In this document: positions 26,753 through 34,500 of the stretch, one piece after another
How the letters are laid out: each line of letters begins with the position of its first letter
How positions within the stretch are numbered: position 1 is the stretch's first letter
Origin: Deltaproteobacteria bacterium
GTDB taxonomy: Bacteria > Desulfobacterota > Desulfobacteria > Desulfobacterales > SpSt-501
DNA: 43,436 bases
NCBI GenBank assembly: GCA_016219005.1
Contig: JACRCN010000059.1
Coordinates: 1-43,436 of the forward strand
Direction of reading: 5' to 3'
Program-made: the position numbers and the translations under genes
Notes under the pieces: generated by a model
The model's input: the letters and a program-made list of their open reading frames with translations, nothing else
Databases searched by the model: none
What the model was told of the DNA's origin: nothing

Positions 26753-26793
26753 TTGACTATTCCAAAAGTATGACGCATACATGTTGCATACAG
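26753..26793 (+). promoter_or_regulatory. Candidate gntR promoter with overlapping operator copies
   Basis: TTGACT (26753-26758) is followed 17 bp later by a weak -10, CATACA (26776-26781). GCATACATG (26775-26784) and TTGCATACAGG (26784-26793) sit on the -10 and start site. They repeat the motif found at 26620-26630, which suggests autoregulation. Confidence 0.4.
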
Positions 26794-26837
26794 GCGGCAT
26801 GTGCATAGCTTCTTACATATTCAAGGAACGGATTGAT

Positions 26838-27491
26838 ATGAATAAACAAAACAGCAAACGATCAATGGATCCTTCCTATATCTATTCAGACCTAAAAGAG
26901 AAAATTATTTGGTTGGATCTAGAACCCGGAGACACTCTCAATCTGGTTGAATTAGCAAAAGTTTACGATGTCAGCAGAAACCCAGTAACCATAGCAGTTA
27001 CTCGCCTGGTTTCGGAGGAATGGGTGGAACATAAGGGGACACAATACGTAGTCTGCCCCCTGACTTTTACCAGAATCCGGGAAATTACTGAGATCAGATC
27101 GATTCTCGAGACTCAAGCGAATCTGTGGGCGATGCAGAGAATCACTTCTGAGGAGGTTAGGCAGTTAAAGGAGTTGGCTGCAGAGATTCAGAAAATGAGT
27201 GAATCAGCATCCAATAAGGAAATGGTCAAACTGGATGTCAGATTCCACTCCATTTTGTTCAGAGCCACAAGAAACAGCCATTTAGCTACTCTACTGGATC
27301 GGATGCTTTGCCATTACCTTCGTTTCTGGCTCTCTTTCCCGCACCGCATCAACAAAGCATCTTTTTTTGATCAAGCATTGGAGATGATCCATGCGATTGA
27401 AGCGAAGGACGAAAACCGTCTCAAGGCTGCTAGCGCGGAACATATCGAAGTATCTTTGGATGAAATCATGGGGGTCCGAAAGGCCAATTAA
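26838..27491 (+). CDS. GntR family transcriptional regulator, FCD (FadR-type) subfamily
   Basis: The 217-residue regulator has an N-terminal winged HTH (about residues 10-70: IYSDLKEKIIWLDLEPGDTL, then LAKVYDVSRNPVTIAVTRL). The C-terminal all-helical FCD domain has the metal/effector residues expected in EIRSILETQANLWAM, KLDVRFHSILFRATRN and the late AAASAEHIE-type histidine (KAASAEHIEV). I chose the ATG at 26838 (AAGGAACGG upstream); earlier in-frame starts lie in the operator repeats. It is divergent from the Liv/ATC operon and probably represses it until the imported amino acid-like ligand binds. Confidence 0.91.
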   Translation: MNKQNSKRSMDPSYIYSDLKEKIIWLDLEPGDTLNLVELAKVYDVSRNPVTIAVTRLVSEEWVEHKGTQYVVCPLTFTRIREITEIRSILETQANLWAMQRITSEEVRQLKELAAEIQKMSESASNKEMVKLDVRFHSILFRATRNSHLATLLDRMLCHYLRFWLSFPHRINKASFFDQALEMIHAIEAKDENRLKAASAEHIEVSLDEIMGVRKAN

Positions 27492-27568
27492 ACGATCTGG
27501 CAGAAAGAGCTAACTTCTTTCTAAGCTCCTGTGATCGTCAACAGCATATTGAGGATAGAGTAGTATGG

Positions 27569-27757
27569 CTATGAGGGATTGTCAGGTTTCTTCCTTTCAT
27601 AAAGTCCTTGAACATGTTTAACCAACTCAATTGTCGTTTCCGTGGGCGGCTCAAAGCATTCGTTACAGATACGGGCATGGAAGCTTGCAGCAAAAGCCGG
27701 CTCCCGTTTGAGTTTGCCACATTTCTTGCAGATCATGCGTAGCTTATCGTCGACCAT
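27569..27757 (-). CDS. Small zinc-ribbon-like protein
   Basis: A 62-residue protein with two knuckles, MICKKCGKLKREP and RICNECFEPP, 17 residues apart, followed by a helical, basic C-terminus. This looks like a treble-clef or zinc-ribbon mini-domain. GCAGGAG six bases before the ATG supports translation from 27757. It lies alone, convergent with gntR. I do not recognise a named family, and nucleic-acid or protein binding is only a guess from the fold. Confidence 0.6.
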   Translation of the reverse strand: MVDDKLRMICKKCGKLKREPAFAASFHARICNECFEPPTETTIELVKHVQGLYERKKPDNPS

Positions 27758-27932
27758 TTGACTCCTGCTCAATTTGGAGTTGATCGCGATACCGGTACAT
27801 CAATCTCGTATTGGTCGTAAAGGTAGACGCTGGTCGCCCCCAAAGGCAGGCTCAAACGCAGGTCACAGGGCCGTGTTCCTTCAAATGGTTTCGATCACCG
27901 CCAGGAGATTGTCGAAAATGGTAATTCTGACA

Positions 27933-28514
27933 TCAATCTGGGTTGTTTTTAGAAAACTTGGCACCTGTCAGTGAGATGTCCACCATCAAACCCTTGACGT
28001 CGAAAACGAACACGATGATGGGATCGTTCATTCTGATGAAGTCTATCCATTTACCACCGCTGAAATTCGCCAGCGCCACGTTTCCGTCGACTCCGACCTC
28101 CCAGCCCTTGCTGCCTTGGAACTTTCTTAGGGCTTCATCCGTCATGAACAGGATTACAACATCCTTCGCCTGCTCTCCGATCTGCAATCCGATCGGTCCG
28201 GAAGCGAGGTTGTAATAGGATTCGGTCTTACCTCCGACCCGGAGGGCGCCTTCCCCGTACTCACCCCCAACGATCAAGCCAGCCTTTACCACACTAGGCA
28301 TCACCAGCACGCCTTGGGCCATAGCGAGCATCTCTCTCCCGCCCTTTATCACAGTATGAAAGCGGCCCAGGCAATCACTTACGCTGGTCTCTATTTCTTG
28401 AACGGTCTCGGCCTGGGCGCATACAGCAGCGAAGCTCAACATCACGGCCACCGCTATGAAGAGCGAGGTTTTTTTAAGGACTGGCAAATATGTTATAGGT
28501 ATTCCAGTTTGCAT
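27933..28514 (-). CDS. YSC84/SYLF-domain lipid-binding protein
   Basis: The 193-residue exported protein has a signal peptide (KKTSLFIAVAVMLSFAAVCA, cleavage near AQAET). The SYLF (Ysc84) domain follows: GVLVMPSVVKAGLIVGGEYG, GALRVGG, YYNLASGPIGLQIGEQAKD, VGVDGNVAL and IIVFVFDVKGLMVDISLTGA. In bacteria this domain is associated with phospholipid or envelope binding. I chose the ATG at 28514, which begins the signal peptide; the frame continues 46 codons upstream without a plausible sequence. The gene follows the DUF4410 lipoprotein gene in the same direction, about 300 bp away. Confidence 0.85.
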   Translation of the reverse strand: MQTGIPITYLPVLKKTSLFIAVAVMLSFAAVCAQAETVQEIETSVSDCLGRFHTVIKGGREMLAMAQGVLVMPSVVKAGLIVGGEYGEGALRVGGKTESYYNLASGPIGLQIGEQAKDVVILFMTDEALRKFQGSKGWEVGVDGNVALANFSGGKWIDFIRMNDPIIVFVFDVKGLMVDISLTGAKFSKNNPD

Positions 28515-28812
28515 TTCGAGGCTTCCCTTGCCGGTACGCGAGATACCATTCCAGCGCCTTAGCCAACCATCCCGTGTTCGAGTGATATCAGTAGGTACGG
28601 CATCGTCACGATTGATCATCACGCGCTTCTGGAGTGCACTCATTCCTCTCATAGCAGCCTCTCTGGGTGTGGTTTCATCTGCGGCTTCATTGATGGAACG
28701 GGCTTAGCCACATAGCGCTCCGGCCGAGAAGAGCTTTGTTGGTTTCGAAAGTCCAATCGCACCCTACTCCTTTATCGTCGTGCACGCGGACTTCATCTCG
28801 CCGGAGGCCGTG
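28515..28812. other. Intergenic stretch without a recognised gene
   Basis: About 300 bp between the DUF4410 gene and the SYLF gene. I see no RNA gene, strong promoter or terminator. An open minus-strand frame adjoining the SYLF gene does not look like protein. Confidence 0.5.
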
Positions 28813-29565
28813 CTATAAAAACGACTTCTTCACCGCATCCGGGGGGATCCAGGCCTGATCGACAAAGAAATTGCCGATGTCTATGGCGATCTTGTCCGCC
28901 AGGCGCTTGCCGTCCGCCTCCACCGTGGCGCTCGTCATTTCGGTGCCCCCGGCCACAGCGCCGCTCACCACGGTCGACATCAGCAGGTGGCCGGCGATGG
29001 CCCCGACCCCCATCATCTCTCCCATGCCCGGCTTGTAGCCGCTCTTGGCAGTACCCCGCAGCGTGTCCACCTTTTGCAGGCCTTGAGGAGTCAGCTCGTA
29101 TATCTGCACGTTGGCCTGCACGCTGGTCCGGCCGGCACCCAGTCCGATGGCCACCCGCTCGGTACGGTTGCCCTCGTCGATGGACAGAAACTGCCCCTTG
29201 ATCATGAGAACCTTGCCCTTGCCGTGAGGATAGCCGAAGCCCCGTTCCGCCCAGAGCCCGTAGCCGCGGATCTTCTTGACCAGCTCCTCCGCCACAGCTT
29301 CGGCTACCTTGTGGCCCACCTTGATCTCCTCGGCGGTGCGAGAGGTTCCCTTGTGTTGTTCGTATTTCTGCATCAGCTCAGCGCTGAGCCCGGTGTCGAG
29401 CTTGACCTCCTCGGGCGACACGGCGAAGTCATAGACAAGAATGACGTCGGGCCGCGGCAACTGGGTGGGGTTCATGCTCTGCTGTTGCACGCTGGTCGGC
29501 GCGCAGCCGGCTGCAACGGCCATAACAATAAACGTGAGAAGTCCGAATTTGATTCCGGGTTTCAT
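28813..29565 (-). CDS. DUF4410-type lipoprotein
   Basis: The 250-residue product begins MKPGIKFGLLTFIVMAVAAGC, a lipoprotein signal with acylated Cys21. The mature part matches the DUF4410 pattern: PDVILVYDFAVSPEEVKLD near the start, a helical stretch AEAVAEELVKKIRGYGLWAE, GQFLSIDEGNRTERVAIGLG, then a glycine-rich hydrophobic segment (GAIAGHLLMSTVVSGAVAGG) and KRLADKIAIDIGNFFV. It is probably anchored to an envelope membrane; function unknown. GGGAG lies upstream of the ATG at 29565, preferred over a longer frame. An outer-membrane protein remnant lies just upstream on the same strand. Confidence 0.82.
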   Translation of the reverse strand: MKPGIKFGLLTFIVMAVAAGCAPTSVQQQSMNPTQLPRPDVILVYDFAVSPEEVKLDTGLSAELMQKYEQHKGTSRTAEEIKVGHKVAEAVAEELVKKIRGYGLWAERGFGYPHGKGKVLMIKGQFLSIDEGNRTERVAIGLGAGRTSVQANVQIYELTPQGLQKVDTLRGTAKSGYKPGMGEMMGVGAIAGHLLMSTVVSGAVAGGTEMTSATVEADGKRLADKIAIDIGNFFVDQAWIPPDAVKKSFL

Positions 29566-29583
29566 AATTAGGCTCCCATGATT

Positions 29584-29603
29584 AGAGCGGTTCAACCCGC
29601 TCT
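29584..29603 (-). other. Small hairpin between the outer-membrane remnant and the DUF4410 gene
   Basis: The inverted repeat AGAGCGG/CCGCTCT encloses a 6-nt loop. It lies just after the remnant's stop codon (29608) and before the binding site of the lipoprotein gene. There is no U-run, so it may be an mRNA-end or processing hairpin rather than a terminator. Confidence 0.4.
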
Positions 29604-29607
29604 GATG

Positions 29608-29772
29608 CTAGAACAGCGTGTCCTTGAACAGCGCGGGGAGTACCGGTATCACCTCAAACCGCACCCCCCAGTGCCGTCCGAAGTCATCCGGGTGAATGGC
29701 CATGTAGTCCACCTCCGCGGTGAATTTCACCGGAAGCGGGCCGACCTTGATCAGCTTGCCGATCCCCATTGA
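29608..29772 (-). pseudogene. C-terminal remnant of an outer-membrane transporter-like protein
   Basis: About 50 codons ending in TAG at 29608 read GKLIKVGPLPVKFTAEVDYM, then HPDDFGRHWGVRFEV and PVLPALF. This resembles the last beta-strands of the transporter/phenol-degradation-type (MetA-like) outer-membrane channel family. The frame loses sense upstream of 29772 and no start or signal peptide is found, so only the tail survives. The alternating polar/hydrophobic pattern and terminal Phe fit an outer-membrane barrel end. Confidence 0.55.
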
Positions 29773-30329
29773 CCGCGGCTTTCCCCACGATGGTCAAAAA
29801 GCAGTATGGCGACACCACGCCGCCTCGGGTCGGCGCCATTGCCAGGCTGACGTATTCTTGACGGTCGATTGGCCAAGTCAAACCCGCTAAACGGAGGTCA
29901 AAGGCAAACTCTGAAATACTGAATTATGGAAACCAATATAGACTGTCAGCCTGCCTGACAATAGGGTGAATTATGTATTCCTTACCGCAGTGTATTGCGT
30001 CATGCGAATCCGCGATCGGCACCTGCCCTTCGAGCAAAACAGGCTGTCCGACTCCCGGCAGGTTCGGTCTATCTTCCGCAAGCTCTTAAGACTTACAGCC
30101 GGTCCGGCAGGGAGCCGTTCTGTGCCGTTCTGCCCAACAATAATTCCGAGCCTGTGTTGAAAGCGGCAGGTCCGGCTTCTTGATTCCCTGATTAGACAGC
30201 CAAACAATTATTTTTTCGATGAAAGGGCATAATTTTCTGGACCTGAAAAATAATCGAAAGGAATCGGAAGGTTGCTATATTTTTAATGTGCAGTTTGCTA
30301 TAGTAAGTAATTTAAAAGCAAATTTTTGC
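29773..30329. other. AT-rich intergenic stretch, no gene recognised
   Basis: About 550 bp with only short open frames on both strands that lack binding sites and family features. The 3' end (30230-30330) becomes strongly AT-rich as it approaches the promoter of the riboswitch transcript. Confidence 0.5.
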
Positions 30330-30358
30330 TTGACATAATGCCAATATAGTAGTATACT
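30330..30358 (+). promoter_or_regulatory. Strong sigma70 promoter of the riboswitch transcript
   Basis: TTGACA (30330-30335), a 17-bp spacer and TATACT (30353-30358) form a near-consensus promoter. The predicted start around 30365 falls directly before the riboswitch P1 helix. Confidence 0.8.
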
Positions 30359-30370
30359 GAATTTACATAA

Positions 30371-30462
30371 TCATGGAGAGAGGCGCGAGGGAATTGGCCC
30401 TGTGACCGCCCGGCATCCTGATCCACAAGGTGCCAAAGCCAACCCGTAAAAGGGAACCATGA
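30371..30462 (+). ncRNA. SAM-I (S-box) riboswitch
   Basis: The S-box core is recognisable in order: P1 strand TCATGG (30371-30376), GCGAGGGAATTGGCCC for P2 with the kink-turn, TGTGACCGCCCGGCATCC, the P3 return AAGGTGCCAAAGCC, the P4 hairpin CCCGTAAAAGGG, and the P1 partner CCATGA (30457-30462). The bases between P2 and P3 (TGTGACCG rather than the common ATGAAG) are a deviation. SAM binding would favour the downstream terminator and shut off methionine or SAM synthesis genes. No such gene follows here. Confidence 0.82.
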
Positions 30463-30475
30463 GGCGAGGCATTGC

Positions 30476-30521
30476 AAATGGAATGTTTGGACCTCCCCTT
30501 TGGGAGGTTTTCCATTTTGAA
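30476..30521 (+). terminator. Riboswitch expression-platform terminator
   Basis: Stem ACCTCCC (30491-30497) / GGGAGGT (30502-30508) with a 4-nt loop, followed by TTTTCC. An outer pairing AAATGGA/TCCATTT (30476-30482, 30511-30517) extends it. Its position 13 nt after riboswitch P1 fits transcription attenuation. Confidence 0.75.
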
Positions 30522-30524
30522 GCC

Positions 30525-30629
30525 ATGAAACGCTCGCCTTATGTCTCTCCGAACCGAACCGGAACCGACCGGATCAAGCGCTTCGACAAGGTCGGGAAAA
30601 AGCTTGTCGCGCAACTAAAATTGGTGTAA
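30525..30629 (+). CDS. Hypothetical 34-residue ORF downstream of the SAM riboswitch
   Basis: This is the only plus-strand frame directly after the riboswitch: an ATG 16 bp beyond the terminator stem, ending in TAA. The product is short and basic (MKRSPYVSPNRTGTDRIKRF, then more lysines) with no family features. No convincing ribosome binding site is present. It may be the stump of a lost SAM-regulated gene, or not translated at all. Confidence 0.25.
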   Translation: MKRSPYVSPNRTGTDRIKRFDKVGKKLVAQLKLV

Positions 30630-30661
30630 AATTTTTTCCATCATTCTAAGCCCTGCCAAAC

Positions 30662-30699
30662 GCCCCTGTAGCTCAGTGGATAGAGCAACGGATTCCTAA
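30662..30699 (+). pseudogene. 5' half of tRNA-Arg (CCU), truncated at the anticodon loop
   Basis: GCCCCTG (acceptor 5' strand), TA, a full D arm (GCTC-AGTGGATA-GAGC), then the anticodon 5' stem ACGGA and loop ttCCTaa form exactly the first 38 nucleotides of a bacterial tRNA-Arg(CCU). The next bases (AGCGACCAAGG) do not pair with the anticodon stem, and no T arm or acceptor 3' strand appears before a terminator 20 bp further on, or anywhere in the following 800 bp. It cannot fold into a tRNA by itself. Confidence 0.8.
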
Positions 30700-30719
30700 A
30701 GCGACCAAGGCAAAAAATT

Positions 30720-30766
30720 AAAGCCGGTGAAATCATACAATTAAATGGTTTCATTGGCTTTTTTTG
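30720..30766 (+). terminator. Intrinsic terminator after the half tRNA
   Basis: A 15-bp stem AAAGCCGGTGAAATC (30720-30734) / GGTTTCATTGGCTTT (30747-30761), with G-U pairs and a 12-nt AT loop, runs into seven T residues. It is probably the original terminator of the tRNA-Arg gene. Confidence 0.82.
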
Positions 30767-31543
30767 TGACCGTGATTTTGGGAAAAATTAGATGTTTTTT
30801 GCAAAAAGTAAACGCGGCAGGCACACTTTGGTACACAGTTTGGGAGGTTCTGGAGGTGTACTTTCCACGAAAAAGTCCCCTCCTACGCTTTAACTTGAAA
30901 TTTAGGGACACAATCGATTTTAACGGGCACACCAAAAGACACATCAGTGCTGCCGTTCGGGTCAGAAACGGGTCTCGCTGCACATTCATCTTTGCTTAAT
31001 TCAATTATAATCTATGGGGACTCGCATTTGTGGGAGTCCCTTGCTTTTCAGGGATAAAGGCTCTGGCCAGGACAACATCAGATAAGCTATTTTTGATATC
31101 TTTTGAGATATTTTTTGACTATCGAAAAATTCCCGAATCAACCAGGTGCGCTGCTACGCTGTAACACCTGTTTAATGCCAACCGCTTTTTGTTAAATATA
31201 TCGCCGATATACGTAACAAATACCTCCTATGAGTCATGCAATGAGTCCATGCATCGCTATTCGAACGCTTACAGCCCCATTTTTGAAAAAGCCCTTATGG
31301 CTCAGAAAGGCTTTTCAACTAAAGTCAAGAGCCAATCTGCTGCTGTCCTGTGAATCCCGATTTATTTTGTTTGCCCTGCAAACGGCACGAATTGCATTGA
31401 CTATTCTCCCTTTAGGCTCGGCGAGGACGATCACGCGGTGAAAAATAGGGCTGAGGAAAGCTCATGTGTGCAGCCGATTGGCAAGTCGAAGATTCCACCA
31501 CGACATGAAATACTGGTTAGGCCGATCAATACAATTTCAAGCA
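30767..31543. other. Gene-free stretch between the tRNA remnant and the glucan synthase gene
   Basis: About 780 bp. Open frames exist on both strands, but none has a binding site plus a recognisable product. A minus-strand 82-codon frame (30741-30989) is basic but unlike any family I know. Apart from the hairpin at 31017-31048 I see no further structured element, and no tRNA 3' half. Confidence 0.5.
31017..31048 (+). terminator. Possible terminator hairpin
   Basis: GGGACTC (31017-31023) pairs with GAGTCCC (31034-31040), followed by TTGCTTTT. No recognisable gene lies directly before it, so its role is uncertain. Confidence 0.4.
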
Positions 31544-34500
31544 TCATCCTGTCACAGGTATCCGCACCTCGACCGAGTGTTCCTTATGGTCGTCAACAAG
31601 CGGGATGGTCTTATCGTGTTGCTCAATTTCATCCACACTCACGCGCATCTCACCATTCCCGGAAGGAATTTGCAGGACCGCGATGTGGTAGACCGTCTCC
31701 CGATAGCGGTAGTGCATCTTGAACCCGGCCCAATCCGCAGGAAGGCACGGCGCGAAACGCAGCTTATCCACTTCGAGTCTGAGCCCCAGGAGGGACTCCA
31801 AGATCAGCCGATACATCCAGGCGGCCGATCCCGTGTACCATGTCCAGCCGCCTCGGCCGGTGTGCGGCGATATCGCATAGACGTCGGCCGCAACGACGTA
31901 GGGTTCCACTTTGTAGGTGGCGGTCTCCGCAGCCGATCGTGCATGGTTCACCGGGTTGATCATGGTAAAGAGCTCCCACGCGCGCCGGTTGTCCCCCAAG
32001 CGAGCGAAGGCCATTGCCGCCCAGATGGCCGCATGCGTGTACTGCCCGCCATTTTCTCTAACTCCTGGGGCGTAGCCTTTGATGTAGCCCGGATTCAGCG
32101 CCGACGTGTCGAAGGGCGGATCCAGAAGTTGGATCAGCCCGTGATCGCGGCGAACGAGGCGCTCATCCACCGCTTCCATGGCAATGCGCGAACGCTCATG
32201 ATCTCCCGCACCGGATAGCACCGACCAGCTCTGCGCAATCGAATCAATCTGGCATTCGGGGTTAACCGACGACCCGAGCGGCGAGCCGTCGTCGAAATAG
32301 GCGCGGCGGTACCACTCGCCGTCCCAGCCATGACGCTCGATATTGCGGCGCAGCCCGGCAGCCTCCCTTACGCAACGCTCAGCGAAAGGCACGTCGCCAT
32401 GCGTGCGGGCAGCCTCAATGAAGCGCATGAGCACTTCGTAAAGAAAAAAGCCCAACCAGACGCTTTCGCCTTTGCCGTGTTCGCCCACCAGGTTCATGCC
32501 ATCGTTCCAGTCACCGGAACCGATGAGCGGCAGTCCGTGGTCACCGAATGTGAGGCTGTTCAGGACGGCTCGGACACAGTGTTCGTAAAGACTTACCGCC
32601 TCTTCAGAGCGCCCGGGCAGATCGTAATAAGAGTCTTCATCCGCGGTTACCGGGCGACCCTGGACGAAGTGGACGGGCTCCTCCAATACGCCGGTGTCCC
32701 CGGTGGTCAGGACGTAGCGACAGGTCGCAAGCGGCAGCCAGAGGTAGTCGTCCGAACAGTGAGTACGCACACCCCGGCCCGTTGGAGGATGCCACCAGTG
32801 CTGCACATCCCCCTCCGGGAATTGACGGGCCGCGCACAGGAGCAAGTGTTCGCGCACGAGCTGCGGCCTGGCGTGGATGAGCGCCATCACGTCCTGCAGC
32901 TGATCGCGGAAACCGAAGGCGCCCCCCGACTGGTAGGTTGCGCTACGCGCCCAAAGGCGGCAGGCCAGCGTCTGGTACAGCAGCCAGCCGTTGGCCAGCA
33001 CGTTGAGGGACGGATCGGGTGTTTCCACATTTACCGCGCCGAGGGTATGCTTCCAGTGCTGCCACACCCCATCGAGGGCACCGCGCGCAGCGGTTGACCC
33101 TCGGAAGCGATTGACCAGATTTCTGGCATCGTCGGTGTCGCGTCCGACCCCGAGTCTGAAGACGATCTCACGCTCCTGACCGGCAGCCAGGTCGAAGCTC
33201 ACCTGGATCGCAGCACAGGGGTCCAGGGCGGCCCCCACCTTGCCGGAAAGGCAGGTGCGGCTCATAGAGGCAGGAGCGCTTAGGCTGCCGTTGCGCCCCA
33301 GAAATTCAGTTCGACTGCCGCTTGCGGTGCGATGCGTGTCGTCCACGTCGAAGAACGCCGTACGGTCGCGGAACTCCGTGTTGTAAGGGTTGCGCGCGAA
33401 GAGCGCGCCGCTGTTCGGGTCAATTTCGGTGATCACGTGCATGGCCGACTTCGGCCGCAGGTCGCCCAGCACCCATTCCGCATACCCGGTGGCGGAGAGC
33501 CGGCGGGGTCGGCCCAACTCGTTGCGCACTTTGAGCACCGCGAATTTTATCGCTGCGTCCAGGGCCACGTAAACCGTCAGCTCGGAGTGGATGCCGCGCT
33601 CGGTGTGCTCGAAGACGCTGTAGCCGAATCCGTGCCGCGCGACGTAAGGCGTTGCCCCGCGGCAGGGCAGCGGCGTGGGCGACCAGTAGTGGCCGCGCTC
33701 TTCATCACGGAGGTAATAAGCCTCGCCTGTCGAATCGCTTACGGGATCGTTCCCCCAGGGAGTGAGGCGGAACTCGTGGGCATTTTCGCTCCACGTGTAG
33801 GCAAGGCCGCTTTCCGAGATCACGGTGCCGAAGTGCGGGTTGGCCAGCACATTCACCCAAGGTGCCGGCGTCAGCTGCCCGTGCGCGGTGGTAATAACAT
33901 ACTCGCGACCATCCGGGGTGAATCCGCCCAGTCCATTGTGGAACATCAGATCGTGGCGTGGCAACGGGGCGACCTCCAGGGGTTCAGGGCGGAGGGTTCG
34001 GGTCGGGATAAGGAGGGGCACGGTTGCTTCCACCAGGCCGCGGACGTTGATCTGGTCTGCCAGCGACCCCCGGCTGTCGGTGATGATGGCGCGAGCAACC
34101 GAGCGGATCAGGATGCGGTCTTCCTCCGCTATCTGGTCCGCAGGCCTTACGAAAATACCGCCGGGCCGATCGGTCACGTTGGCTTCGATGCCTGCGGCAA
34201 TGAGCCCCATGATCTGGTCATGGAGGAGTTGCCGGTAACCGGCGTGATCTTCGTTCCAGATCACCAGGTCCACCGCCAGTCCTTTCAGACGCCAATAGGC
34301 GTGGGCCTGCACGAGCTGGCGCACCAGGTCGATATTGGCAGGGTCTTCAATCTCGAGCAGCACAATCGGCAGATCGCCCGAGATGGCGTATCCCCATAGA
34401 CCGGACTGTCCCCGTTCGTTCTTGATGAGGACGCTCGGGTCGGCTCGCAGCGTCGCATTGGCGTAAATGATCGAACCGGCAAGGCGCCCATAGAGTTGGG

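Noticed and set aside
30741..30999. Opposed 82- and 84-codon ORFs as an integrase remnant
   Set aside because: Both frames are basic, but I found no integrase motif and no start signal, so I left the stretch unannotated.
30662..31543. tRNA-Arg(CCU) interrupted by a group I intron
   Set aside because: The cut site fits, but no tRNA 3' half follows within 800 bp, no group I core motif is visible, and a terminator begins 20 bp after the cut.
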